Positions 55,512 through 64,000 of a DNA stretch of 64,000 nucleotides are shown here, piece by piece (within the stretch, counting starts at the first letter, position 1; every line of letters begins with the position of its first letter). A program made the translations under genes and the position numbers. Source of the stretch: Massilia sp. PAMC28688. Lineage in GTDB: Bacteria; Pseudomonadota; Gammaproteobacteria; Burkholderiales; Burkholderiaceae_D. The notes under the pieces are model-generated. The model was given only the letters and a program-made list of their open reading frames with translations, was not told the origin of the DNA and did not search any database. The DNA is taken from positions 5,022,001-5,086,000 of the forward strand of contig NZ_CP080378.1 of NCBI RefSeq assembly GCF_019443445.1. Direction: 5' to 3'.

Positions 55512-56342
55512 ATGAACCGTTTTTCGCGCCTTGCCCTGCTGGCGATGCTGGCCCTGCCGCTGCCATCGCTGGCCGAGCTGATGCTCAACCCCACCCGTGT
55601 GGTCCTGGCCGGCAACCAGCGCGCCACGCAGATCGAACTGATCAACAACAGCAGCGAGCCGGCCACCTACCGGATCGGCATCGTCAACCGCCGCATGACC
55701 GAAACCGGTGAATTCGTCAGCATCGATACGCCAGGCCCGGACGAGCTGTTCGCCGGCCCCATGCTGGCCTACTCGCCGCGCCAGGTCACGCTGGCCCCGG
55801 GCACGGCCCAGGTGGTGCGCCTGATGGTGCGCAAGCCCGATGGCCTGGCCGAGGGCGAATACCGTTCGCACCTGCACTTTGAAAAGCTGGCCGCGCCAGG
55901 CGACCTGGCCAGCAGCGTGGAGCCGGACGGAGCCGGCCAGCAGCGTATAGGTGTGGTGCTCAAGACCCTGATCGGCGCCTCCATCCCCGTCATCGTGCGC
56001 CACGGCGCCACCTCGGCCCGGGTGGCGCTGACGCAGCTGGCGCTGCAGCAGGCAGGACCCGGCCAGGCGCCGCAGCTGGCCTTCTTGATCGAGCGCCAGG
56101 GCAATCAGTCGGTGTATGGCGACCTGGCGGCCTACCTTGTCGCGCCCGGCGGCGGCGAGCAGCTGCTGGCACGCGCCAGCGGCGTGGCGGTCTACACCCC
56201 CAACAGCGTGCGCAAGGCCGGGCTCATTTTGCAGCTGTCTCCGGGTGCACGGCTGGACCGCGGCAGGCTGCGCCTGGCCTATCACGAGCGCCCGGACGCC
56301 GGCGGCAAGCTCATTGCCGAAGCCTCGCTGGCCCTCCCCTGA
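55512..56342 (+). CDS. PapD-like periplasmic chaperone
   Basis: 276 aa. A signal peptide (about 1-21) is followed by an immunoglobulin-like chaperone domain: LMLNPTRVVLAGNQRATQIELINNSSEPATYRI, then YSPRQVTLAPGTAQVVRLMVRKP, in the place where classical chaperones have the G1-strand edge. A second domain with less similarity follows (about 150-276). Known: such chaperones hold pilin-like subunits before passing them to an outer-membrane usher. CGAGGACTTCCC lies before the ATG. It follows the second DUF4402 gene after 21 bp. Confidence 0.9.
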   Translation: MNRFSRLALLAMLALPLPSLAELMLNPTRVVLAGNQRATQIELINNSSEPATYRIGIVNRRMTETGEFVSIDTPGPDELFAGPMLAYSPRQVTLAPGTAQVVRLMVRKPDGLAEGEYRSHLHFEKLAAPGDLASSVEPDGAGQQRIGVVLKTLIGASIPVIVRHGATSARVALTQLALQQAGPGQAPQLAFLIERQGNQSVYGDLAAYLVAPGGGEQLLARASGVAVYTPNSVRKAGLILQLSPGARLDRGRLRLAYHERPDAGGKLIAEASLALP

Positions 56343-56378
56343 CGGCCAGCCTGACATTCACCCTGCCAACCCTGCACC

Positions 56379-58952
56379 GTGAACGCCTGGCGAGCGCTGC
56401 TTGCCCCGCTCGCGCTGGTGGCAGCGGTGGCGCCGGCCACGGCGCAGGAAGCGCCCGACCTGCTGCTGGAAGTGCGCCTTGGCCGCCACCTGCTGTCCGA
56501 TGGGATGGGCGCCTACCAGCAAGGGGACGACGTGCTGCTGCCGCTGGGCGAAGTGGCGCGCCTGCTCACGCTGGCCATTCGCTCCAGCGCTGCCGATGGC
56601 CAGGCCAGCGGCTATATCCTGCACGAAGAACGCGGCTTTCACCTGGACCTGGCGGCCCGCGTGGTGGTGCAGGGAACGCGCCGCCAGAGCTTTGACGCGG
56701 CCCTGGTACGGCGCACGGCCGACGAACTGTATGTGCCCAGCCGCCTGCTCGCCACCTGGCTCCCGGTCGATTTCGCCCTCGACCTGTCGACCCTGGTCCT
56801 GACCGTGAGCGCGCGCGAAAAGCTGCCCCTGCAGGCGCGCCTGGAGCGCGAAGAGCGCCCGCAGGCACGCAGCACGGGCAGCATTGCCGGTGCCGGCTTT
56901 CCCCTGGCCCCGGCCCCTTACCGCGCACTGTCGCTGCCATTCATCGACCAGACGCTGGACGTGGCGCTGCGCGGGCGCGAGAGCGGCCCGGCCCACAGCG
57001 TCACCAGCACCAGCTACCTCACGGCCGACCTGCTCGGCACCCAGGCTTCGCTGTTCGTGCGCAGCGGCCAGGGCGCGCGCCTGAACCTGGCGCGGCACGA
57101 CCCGGGCGCCGGCCTGCTCGGCCCCTTGCGGGCGCGCACCGCGCAGGTGGGCAGCATGGCCGTGCCGGGGGCGGCCAACATCAGCCTGGGCAGCACGCCC
57201 GGGAACGGCGTGCTGGTGTCGAACCGCCTGCCCGGCCTGCCCGCCCGCTTCGACCGCCACAACCTGCAGGGCGACCTGCCGCCCGGCTGGGACGTGGAAC
57301 TGTATTTCAATGACGCGCTGGTGGGCTTCCAGCAGGCACGCGCGGACGGGCGCTACAGTTTTGACGGCCAGCCACTCATCTATGGCGCCAACGAATTCCG
57401 CCTGGTTTTTCACGGGCCGCTGGGCCAGGTCCGGATCGAGCGCCACACCTTCCTGCTCGAGCACTCCATGCTCGCGCCGGGCCAGTTCGACTACAGTGTG
57501 AGTGCCCAGCGCGACGAACAGGGCAGCGCCACGCGCATGGGCGCGCAGGTCGACTACGGGCTGCACCGGCGCCTGGCCGCCAGCGGCACGCTGATGCGCA
57601 TGCCCCATGGCGGCCGCTCGCACACCTACGCCCAGCTTGGCCTGCACGCCTACCTTGACAGCGTGATCGTCAGCGCGGCGCTGGCGCGCGACCTCGGCCA
57701 GGGCCACCTGGGCCAGCTGGCGCTCAAGACCCGGATCGGCAACCTGGCCGTGGGCGCCAGCCATGCGCGCCTGCGGCGCTTTGAGAGCGAGCTGTATCCG
57801 GCCATGGCCGATCCGGTCGTGGCCCGCAGCGAGATGAGGATAGACGGCCAGCTCGGCATGCTGCCGCTGGCCGTGCACGCGCGGCGCGATGGCCTGGCGT
57901 CCGGTGCGCGCCACCAGGACGTGCATGCCCGCATCTCCGCCTACCGCTACAGCACCGCCGTCAGCGGCGCACTGCGCTGGCAGTCGCTGGCCGGCGTACG
58001 CCAGGCCGACGCGCTGCTGCAGGCGACGCGCCGGGTGGCCGGGATCGGCCTGAGCGGCCAGCTGCAATACCTGCTCAAGCCCGAGCCGCGCGTGAGCACC
58101 CTGGCGCTCTCGGCCGACAGGCACCTGGCCGAGGGCTACCTGGCCAGCGCAGGCATCATGCGCAGCTTTGTCGATCCCCACACCACCTTCAGCGCCGGCC
58201 TGACCAAGAGCATGGGCCGCTTCGGCATGGGGCTCACGGCGTCCTACACCAGCGGCGCGCGCTACAGCGTGGGCCTGCAGCTGTTTGCCGCCATCGGCCC
58301 TGCGCCGCAGGGGCGCTGGCTCATCGATGCGGCGCCACTGGCCGGCAGCGGCCATGCGCGGGCCCGCGTGTTTCTGGACCGTGACAGTGATGGCATCATG
58401 GGCAAGGAAGATACGCCGATCGCGGGCGCCGGCTTCCTGGTCAATGGCGGCACCCACCTGGTGCGCACCGGTGCCGATGGCGCGGCCTGGCTTGGCCGGC
58501 TGCCGCCCCACCAGTACACCGATATTGCCATCGACCCGGCCACCCTGGAAGACCCCCAGTGGCAGCCCAGGGCCAGGGGCGTGCGCATCGTGCCGCGCCC
58601 GGGCAGCACGCACACCGTCGACTTTGCGGTGGGCCTGACCGGCGAGATTGACGGCAGCGCCTACCTGGCGCCCAGGCCAGGCCCGGCAGGCATCGACCCA
58701 GGCACCCGGCGCGCGGCCGGCGACCTGGAAGTGGAGCTGCTCGACGCCGCGCAGCGCGTGGTGGCCAGCGTGCGCACCGGCGCCGACGGCTACTACATCC
58801 TGCCTGCCATTGCACCGGGACGCTACCAGCTGCGCATTTCGCCGGCCCAGCTGGCGCGCCTGAAACTGGCCGCGCCGCCCCCGCATGCCATCTATATCGA
58901 CCAGCAGGCCAACTTCGTCAACGGCAAGGACTTCGTGCTGGTGCCGGAATAA
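56379..58952 (+). CDS. Usher-like outer-membrane beta-barrel protein with C-terminal SD-type domain
   Basis: 857 aa, GTG start. A signal peptide (about 1-22) is followed by an N-terminal domain with LLPLGEVARLLTL, as in usher/CsgG-like plug regions, a PapC-like segment LPPGWDVELYFNDALVGFQQARADGRYSFDGQPLIYG near residue 300, and a long beta-barrel stretch (to about 660). The C-terminus holds carboxypeptidase-regulatory-like repeats (VFLDRDSDGIMGKEDTPIAGAGFLVNG near 665). It resembles fimbrial ushers in logic but not length or domain order. With DUF4402 subunits and a PapD-like chaperone it probably builds or secretes surface fibres (inference). I see no adhesin with a tip domain. Confidence 0.85.
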   Translation: MNAWRALLAPLALVAAVAPATAQEAPDLLLEVRLGRHLLSDGMGAYQQGDDVLLPLGEVARLLTLAIRSSAADGQASGYILHEERGFHLDLAARVVVQGTRRQSFDAALVRRTADELYVPSRLLATWLPVDFALDLSTLVLTVSAREKLPLQARLEREERPQARSTGSIAGAGFPLAPAPYRALSLPFIDQTLDVALRGRESGPAHSVTSTSYLTADLLGTQASLFVRSGQGARLNLARHDPGAGLLGPLRARTAQVGSMAVPGAANISLGSTPGNGVLVSNRLPGLPARFDRHNLQGDLPPGWDVELYFNDALVGFQQARADGRYSFDGQPLIYGANEFRLVFHGPLGQVRIERHTFLLEHSMLAPGQFDYSVSAQRDEQGSATRMGAQVDYGLHRRLAASGTLMRMPHGGRSHTYAQLGLHAYLDSVIVSAALARDLGQGHLGQLALKTRIGNLAVGASHARLRRFESELYPAMADPVVARSEMRIDGQLGMLPLAVHARRDGLASGARHQDVHARISAYRYSTAVSGALRWQSLAGVRQADALLQATRRVAGIGLSGQLQYLLKPEPRVSTLALSADRHLAEGYLASAGIMRSFVDPHTTFSAGLTKSMGRFGMGLTASYTSGARYSVGLQLFAAIGPAPQGRWLIDAAPLAGSGHARARVFLDRDSDGIMGKEDTPIAGAGFLVNGGTHLVRTGADGAAWLGRLPPHQYTDIAIDPATLEDPQWQPRARGVRIVPRPGSTHTVDFAVGLTGEIDGSAYLAPRPGPAGIDPGTRRAAGDLEVELLDAAQRVVASVRTGADGYYILPAIAPGRYQLRISPAQLARLKLAAPPPHAIYIDQQANFVNGKDFVLVPE

Positions 58953-59021
58953 GGACGGCGCAAGGGCGGCGCCGCCGCCGTGCAAAAAGCGCTAGCATGC
59001 CACTTTTGACAGGAGCCTCCC

Positions 59022-59147
59022 ATGACCCCCCATCGACTGCTGGCATTAGCGCTCATGCTGGGCGTGCTCACGCTCGGCGGCTGCCGCGACAAGCACGAAC
59101 CGGTCAAGCCCACCGTCAGCGCCGGACAGGGTAAACTGGCGGCCTGA
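59022..59147 (+). CDS. Tiny lipoprotein (41 aa)
   Basis: 41 aa: a basic N-terminus and hydrophobic core, and a lipobox TLGGC (Cys21), then a 20-residue charged tail ending KLAA. AGGAGCCTCCC gives a strong ribosome site. I do not recognise a family. It lies between the usher-like gene and the helicase, on the same strand, so it may be the last gene of the surface operon or an independent gene. Confidence 0.7.
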   Translation: MTPHRLLALALMLGVLTLGGCRDKHEPVKPTVSAGQGKLAA

Positions 59148-59169
59148 CTTACCGCCACCAAGGTTTTCC

Positions 59170-60420
59170 ATGTCGTTTGCTTCCCTGGGTCTGATCGACC
59201 CGCTCGTGCGCACCCTCGATGCGCTTGGATACGCCACGCCCACGCCGGTCCAGGCCCAGGCCATTCCGGCCGTGCTGGCCCGGCGCGACGTCATGGCGGC
59301 CGCCCAGACCGGCACCGGCAAGACAGCCGGATTTGCCGTGCCGCTGCTGCACAGGCTGACCATGGAAGGCCCGCAGGTGGCCAGCAACTGCGTGCGCGTG
59401 CTGGTGCTGGTGCCCACGCGCGAACTGGCAGAACAGGTGCACGACAGCTTCAAGGCATACGGCGGCGCCCTGCCCCTGCGCACCCACGTGGCCTACGGGG
59501 GCGTGAGCATCAACCCGCAGATGATGAAGCTGCGCAAGGGTCTTGATGTGCTGGTGGCCACGCCCGGGCGCCTCCTGGACCTGCACCGCCAGAACGCGGT
59601 CAGGTTCGAGCAGCTGCAAACGCTGGTGCTCGACGAGGCGGACCGCATGCTCGACCTGGGCTTTGCGCGCGAACTCGATGCCGTATTTTCCGCCCTGCCT
59701 GCCAAGCGCCAGACCCTGCTCTTTTCAGCCACCTTCTCCGACGAGATCCGCGCCATGGCCGGGCGCCTGCTCACCGACCCGCTCAGCATTGAAGTCAGTC
59801 CGCGCAACAGCACGGTGCAAAAGATCCGCCAGTGGGTGGTCCCGGTGGACAAGAAGCGCAAGGCCGAACTATTCATGCATCTGCTGCAAAAAAAACGCTG
59901 GGGCCAGGTGCTGGTATTCGTCAAGACACGCAAGGGCGTGGAAGTGCTGGTCGATGCGCTGGCCGCGCACGGCGTGGCGGCCGATTCCATCCACGGCGAC
60001 AAGCCGCAACCAGCCCGCCTGCGCGCCCTCGAACGCTTCAAGGCCGGCCAGTGCAAGATTTTGGTGGCGACCGACGTGGCGGCGCGCGGGCTCGATATTG
60101 ACGACCTGCCGCAGGTGGTCAATTTCGACCTGCCCATCGTGGCCGAAGACTACATCCACCGCACCGGGCGCACCGGGCGCGCAGGCAACGCCGGCGAAGC
60201 GGTGTCGCTGGTGTGCGCCGACGAAGTGGGCCTGCTTGCTGCCATCGAAGTGCTCACGCGCCAGAGCCTGGAGCGCATCGAGGAAGCCGGCTTCGAGCCG
60301 GAGCACCGGGTACCGGCCACCAACAGCGCCGGCCACATCGTCAAAAAGCCCAAAAAGCCAAAAAAGCCCAGGGTCAAGGACGAGGTATCGACCATCGACG
60401 TGCGCTTCGCGCGGCGCTAG
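59170..60420 (+). CDS. rhlE: DEAD-box RNA helicase, RhlE type
   Basis: 416 aa. All core motifs are present: Q-motif (GYATPTPVQAQAIP), Walker A AQTGTGKT, PTRELA, TPGRLLD, DEAD at LVLDEADRMLDLGF, SAT (FSATFSDEI), then TDVAARGLDI and HRTGRTGR. A short basic tail (KKPKKPKKPRVK) follows. Known: RhlE helps ribosome assembly and RNA turnover, notably in the cold. It starts 22 bp after the small lipoprotein gene. The next gene is convergent. Confidence 0.94.
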   Translation: MSFASLGLIDPLVRTLDALGYATPTPVQAQAIPAVLARRDVMAAAQTGTGKTAGFAVPLLHRLTMEGPQVASNCVRVLVLVPTRELAEQVHDSFKAYGGALPLRTHVAYGGVSINPQMMKLRKGLDVLVATPGRLLDLHRQNAVRFEQLQTLVLDEADRMLDLGFARELDAVFSALPAKRQTLLFSATFSDEIRAMAGRLLTDPLSIEVSPRNSTVQKIRQWVVPVDKKRKAELFMHLLQKKRWGQVLVFVKTRKGVEVLVDALAAHGVAADSIHGDKPQPARLRALERFKAGQCKILVATDVAARGLDIDDLPQVVNFDLPIVAEDYIHRTGRTGRAGNAGEAVSLVCADEVGLLAAIEVLTRQSLERIEEAGFEPEHRVPATNSAGHIVKKPKKPKKPRVKDEVSTIDVRFARR

Positions 60421-60445
60421 GCGCTGGCCAGGCCGCGCCGCCAGA

Positions 60446-63106
60446 CTATTCCAGCGGCAGGCGCAGATGCACGGTGTCCTGGTCGGGGCGGCGCTGCACG
60501 CTGAAGCCGAGCTTGCGCGCCAGGTGCGCCATGCCGGAATTGGCCGGCAGCGTTTCGCCCACGATGTTGCGGGTGCCGCGATGGCGGCAGTAGGCAATCA
60601 GTTTTTCCATCAGCATGGTGCCCAGGCCCTTGCCCTTGAGGTCCGAGCGCACCGTCACGGCAAACTCGGCGTCCACGTTGTCGGGATCGGCCACCACCCT
60701 GGCCACGGCCAGCGTTTCCGGCATGCCGCCAGGGCCGCAGCGCGAGGCAATGAAGGCCATCTCGCGGTCATAGTCAATCTGCGTGAAGCGCGCCAGCTGC
60801 GAAGGCTGCAGTTCGATCACGCGCGTGAACATGCGGTTGCGCACATCTTCCTCGCTCAGGGCCGCCGCAAACGCCAGGTGCGCCGCGCCGTCTTCCGGCC
60901 GGATGGGGCGCAAGGTGATGGTCTCGCCCTGCCACGCCACTTCCTGCTCCAGTTCGCGCGGATAGGGCCGGATGGCCAGGCGGTCGTGGGTGCTGCCCGA
61001 CTTGTCGGCCAGTGCCACCGCTACGCGCGCGTCGAGCACAATGGCGCCTTCGCTGTCGGCCAGCAGAGGGTTGATATCGAGTTCGATCAGTTCCGGCAGG
61101 TCGGCCACCATCTGCGACACCTGCATGAGGATGGTGACAATGGCGTCCAGGTCTGCGGGCGGACGGTTGCGGTAGCCGGCCAGCAGGCGCGCCACCCGGG
61201 TGCGGGAAATCATGTCGCGCGCCAGCACCACGTTCAAGGGCGGCAGCGCCACCGCGTGGTCGGCCGTGACTTCCACCGCCACGCCGCCCTGGCCAAACAG
61301 GATCACGGGGCCGAAGACGGGATCGGTGGTCACGCCGATGATCAGCTCCTGGGCCAGTGGCCGGCGCGCCATGTGCTGCACTGAAAAGCCCTTGACCCGG
61401 GCGTCCGGACGCAATTCGGCCACGCGCTGCAGCATGCGCGCCGCGGCGCTGCGCACGGCTGCCTCGCTGTCGAGATCGAGCGCCACGCCGCCCACATCGG
61501 ACTTGTGGGTGATTTCGGGCGAGAGCACCTTGAGCACCACCGGAAAGCCGATGCTGCGCGCAGCCTCGACTGCCTCCTCGACCCCGGCGGCGGTGCCCGT
61601 GGCCACCACCGGAATGCCGTATGCTGCCAGCAGCGCCTTGGCCTCCGGCTCGGTGAGCAGGGAGCGGCCTTGCGCCAGCACCTGCTGCACCAGGGAGGCG
61701 GCAGCGCCGCGGTCAGCCGTCCGGCCGCCGCACGCTGCCGGCGGCACCTGCATGAGCAGTTCCTGGTTGCGCCGGAACTGCACGATCTGGCGATGGGCAT
61801 TGACCGCTTCTTCCGGTGTGCCAAAGGTGGGGATTCCGGCATCGGCAAACAGGGCGCGCGCCCGTGCCACGGCCCCGGCGCCCAGCCAGCACGCCAGCAC
61901 ATTGCGCGACGAGGCGCCGATCATGGGCGCCAGCGCTGCGGCAATGGCTTCGCTGGGGACAATGGCGGTGGGCGCATGGATGAACAGGATGGACTGGGCC
62001 TGGGGATCGGCCAGCAGGATTTCCAGCGTCTGCACATAGCGCTCCACAGGGGCGTCGCCAATGATGTCGACCGGGTTGCCGCGCGACCAGGTGCGCGGCA
62101 GCACCTGGTCCAGGCGGGCCATGGTCGCGGGCGATAGCTGCGCCATGCTGCCGCCGCCCGCCACCAGGGCGTCGGTCGCCATGACGCCCGGTCCGCCGCC
62201 ATTGGTCATGATGGCCACCTGTTCGCCGAACAGGGGGCGCGCCCTGCCCAGCGTTTCCACCGCCGCAAACAGGTCTTCGGTGGTGAGCACGCGCAGCATG
62301 CCGGCGCGGCGGAAGGCGGCGTCGTAGACATCGTCGGCCCCGGCCAGCGCGCCGGTGTGCGAGGCGGCGGCGCGCGCCCCTTCGGCCACCCGCCCGGACT
62401 TGAGTACCAGCGTCGGCTTGCTGCGCGCGGCGGCGCGCGCGGCGGACATGAACTTGCGCGCGTGGCGCACATCTTCCATGTACAGGAGGATGGCGCCGGT
62501 ATGCGGGTCGCTGGCAAGATAGTCGAGCAGGTCGCCAAAATCGACGTCGGCGCTGTCGCCCAGCGACACAAAGTGCGAAAAGCCGATGCCGTGCGCGCGC
62601 GCCCAGTCAAGCACACCGGTCACCAGGGCCCCGGACTGCGAGACAAACGCAATCTTGCCGGGCTGCGCCCCGGTGTGGGCGAAACTGGCATTGAGACCTA
62701 TGCGCGGCACCAGCAAGCCCACACAGTTCGGACCGAGCAGGCGCAGCACAAAGGGCCGGGCCGCAGCGAGCATGTCCTGCCTGTGCTCGCGCGACAGGCC
62801 GGCCGTGAGCACGACGGCCGCGCGTGTGCCCAGTTCGCCCAGCTGGCGCACGATGGTGGCCACCGTGGCCGGCGGGGTGCAGATGACGGCCAAATCCGGT
62901 GCGGCCGGCAGGCTGCGCACGCCGTGCCAGACGCGCAAGCCGGCCAGTTCGTCATACTTGGGATTGACGGGGTAGACGGCCCCTGTGAAGCCGCCCTCCA
63001 TGATGTTGCGCAGCACGGTGGCCCCCACGCTGCCGGGCCGGCTCGATGCGCCCACGATGGCCACCGATGCCGGTGCCAGCAGATAGTTCAGGTTTCTGAC
63101 GCTCAT
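60446..63106 (-). CDS. Acetyl-CoA synthetase-like protein acetyltransferase (Pat/YfiQ type)
   Basis: 886 aa. The N-terminal NDP-forming acyl-CoA synthetase part has CoA-binding motif SVAIVGASSRPGSVGATV and the phospho-His loop SHTGALAG near residue 250; an ATP-grasp part follows (LLAAYGIPVVATG, to about 690). The C-terminal GNAT domain (about 715-880) has the acetyl-CoA motif RSDLKGKGLGTML. Known: this fusion is the Pat lysine acetyltransferase that controls acetyl-CoA synthetase. AAAGGACAACG lies before the ATG at 63106. It may be active or partly degenerate as ligase; the GNAT part looks intact. Confidence 0.93.
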   Translation of the reverse strand: MSVRNLNYLLAPASVAIVGASSRPGSVGATVLRNIMEGGFTGAVYPVNPKYDELAGLRVWHGVRSLPAAPDLAVICTPPATVATIVRQLGELGTRAAVVLTAGLSREHRQDMLAAARPFVLRLLGPNCVGLLVPRIGLNASFAHTGAQPGKIAFVSQSGALVTGVLDWARAHGIGFSHFVSLGDSADVDFGDLLDYLASDPHTGAILLYMEDVRHARKFMSAARAAARSKPTLVLKSGRVAEGARAAASHTGALAGADDVYDAAFRRAGMLRVLTTEDLFAAVETLGRARPLFGEQVAIMTNGGGPGVMATDALVAGGGSMAQLSPATMARLDQVLPRTWSRGNPVDIIGDAPVERYVQTLEILLADPQAQSILFIHAPTAIVPSEAIAAALAPMIGASSRNVLACWLGAGAVARARALFADAGIPTFGTPEEAVNAHRQIVQFRRNQELLMQVPPAACGGRTADRGAAASLVQQVLAQGRSLLTEPEAKALLAAYGIPVVATGTAAGVEEAVEAARSIGFPVVLKVLSPEITHKSDVGGVALDLDSEAAVRSAAARMLQRVAELRPDARVKGFSVQHMARRPLAQELIIGVTTDPVFGPVILFGQGGVAVEVTADHAVALPPLNVVLARDMISRTRVARLLAGYRNRPPADLDAIVTILMQVSQMVADLPELIELDINPLLADSEGAIVLDARVAVALADKSGSTHDRLAIRPYPRELEQEVAWQGETITLRPIRPEDGAAHLAFAAALSEEDVRNRMFTRVIELQPSQLARFTQIDYDREMAFIASRCGPGGMPETLAVARVVADPDNVDAEFAVTVRSDLKGKGLGTMLMEKLIAYCRHRGTRNIVGETLPANSGMAHLARKLGFSVQRRPDQDTVHLRLPLE

Positions 63107-63211
63107 CGTTGTCCTTTTGCCGCGTTGCAATCCGGCCACTTTCCAGCCGAGCGATCAAATTCGTGAAGCAGCGCATATAGTACCGGCTTGAACCCGGTTA
63201 GAATTGCCCAT

Positions 63212-64000
63212 ATGAACCATTCCAGAAAAGTAGCAGTCGTTTCCGGCGCGCTCAGCGTGCTGTGGGTGGCCGCGACGGCAGCCATTGCCGCCAGCCAGCG
63301 GCGCCTGGTCTTCAATCCCACCATCAAGCGCGAAGTGCTCAACCCGCGCAGCACGGGCCACCGCACCCGGCCCATCGTACTACGCACCCAGGACGGCATC
63401 AAGCTGTCCGGCTGGCTCATGACGCCCCAGGTGGTGGGACCGCATCCGGCCGTGATTTACTTTGGCGGGCGCTCGGAAGAAGTGTCCTGGGTGGTGCGCG
63501 ACGCCGGCAAGCTGTTTCCCGGCATGGCGGTGCTGGCCGTGAACTATCGCGGCTACGGGCAGTCACAGGGAGATCCGGCCGAGCTGCACATGGTGGAAGA
63601 CGGCCGCATGCTGTACGACTGGCTGGCCGAACGCCACCACGTGGACGCTGCCCGCATTGCCGTGGTGGGGCGCAGCCTGGGCTCCGGCGTGGCGGTACAG
63701 GTGGCCATGGAGCGTCCGGCCCACTCGGTGGTGCTGATCACGCCTTACGATTCCATCCTGGCCATTGCCAAGCGCCGCTTCCGCGCGGTGCCGGTGGAAT
63801 ACGTGCTGCGCCACCGCTTTGAATCGGTCAAGTATGCGCCCTCGCTCAAGGCGCCCACCTACGTCCTGCGCGCGGCCAGCGACGACGTGGTGCCCCACTC
63901 TCATACCGACCAGCTGGTGTCCAAGCTGGGACGGCTGCACCTGGACGAGACGGTGCCCGAGTCGGACCACATGAATATTCCCTACCTGCCCGCGACCCAG
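63212..64000 (+). CDS. Alpha/beta hydrolase (3' end outside window)
   Basis: 263 codons are visible and the frame is still open at the right edge. A membrane anchor (about residues 7-27) is followed by a hydrolase domain: VIYFGGRSEEV, then NYRGYGQSQG, the nucleophile in VVGRSLGSG, the acid in ASDDVVP and the catalytic His in ESDHMNIP near the edge. It looks like the YfhR/BEM46-type family of inner-membrane hydrolases. The ribosome site is weak. It is divergent from the Pat-like gene (105 bp). Confidence 0.88.
   Translation, partial: MNHSRKVAVVSGALSVLWVAATAAIAASQRRLVFNPTIKREVLNPRSTGHRTRPIVLRTQDGIKLSGWLMTPQVVGPHPAVIYFGGRSEEVSWVVRDAGKLFPGMAVLAVNYRGYGQSQGDPAELHMVEDGRMLYDWLAERHHVDAARIAVVGRSLGSGVAVQVAMERPAHSVVLITPYDSILAIAKRRFRAVPVEYVLRHRFESVKYAPSLKAPTYVLRAASDDVVPHSHTDQLVSKLGRLHLDETVPESDHMNIPYLPATQ

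Noticed and set aside
56358..58985. 875-codon open frame antisense to the usher-like gene
   Set aside because: It is rich in Gly/Ala/His/Arg/Gln without domains, as expected of mirror frames in high-GC DNA; the plus-strand frame has a signal peptide and usher-like sequence.

Overview
The window is a high-GC, densely packed bacterial chromosome segment with no phage, transposase or CRISPR array that I could recognise. The gene set fits a betaproteobacterium of the Oxalobacteraceae (Massilia/Telluria group). It includes a PEP-CTERM surface protein with a sigma-54-like promoter, a YfiR-family gene, DUF1302, DUF4402 and DUF2141 proteins, a Ku/LigD repair pair, and many hybrid kinases and diguanylate cyclases. 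This placement is inference from gene content. Both ends cut a gene: a propeller-type diguanylate cyclase on the left and an alpha/beta hydrolase on the right.

Layout. 0-13.5 kb is mostly metabolic and stress genes: a diguanylate cyclase, a LysR regulator divergent from azoreductase and pirin, an acyltransferase, an AstE/aspartoacylase-like hydrolase back to back with a 4-hydroxyproline epimerase-like gene, a SugE/Gdx exporter divergent from a DUF1304 protein, an Old Yellow Enzyme, a triple 44-bp tandem repeat, an arsC-arsH-SRPBCC operon and a PlsC-like acyltransferase. 13.5-21.3 kb holds a DUF1302 barrel, a 2OG-Fe(II) oxygenase and a compact operon: DUF2141 protein, carotenoid oxygenase, LytS-type kinase, lipoprotein serine hydrolase, LytTR regulator. 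21.3-31 kb holds a SulP transporter, a cyclase with a degenerate AGGEF site, an SDR, Ku, a small membrane protein, a histidine kinase and LigD. 31-36.5 kb holds an ECF sigma/anti-sigma pair, the PEP-CTERM gene, a tiny membrane protein plus an esterase-like protein lacking the nucleophile serine, a LysR regulator and a hydroxyacid dehydrogenase. Two identical tRNA-Arg(ACG) genes, each with its own terminator, lie at 36.66-37.0 kb.

37-50 kb is rich in signalling genes: YfiR plus a hybrid kinase, a PAS-REC protein, a MetE-like gene overlapping a 993-aa hybrid kinase, a REC-GGDEF protein, a REC-kinase-REC protein and a soluble NarX-type kinase. NDH-2 and a charged repeat protein follow. At 52-59 kb a LytTR two-component system is divergent from two DUF4402 proteins, a PapD-like chaperone and an 857-aa usher-like barrel. 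This looks like an uncommon chaperone/usher-type surface system and is the best candidate here for under-described biology. A 41-aa lipoprotein, an RhlE-type helicase, a Pat-like acetyltransferase and the truncated hydrolase close the window.

Recurring themes are second-messenger and two-component signalling, surface or envelope assembly, and stress and repair. Two unlinked LytS/LytTR pairs sit beside effector genes, and each has a plausible LytTR-type DNA site in the adjacent control region.
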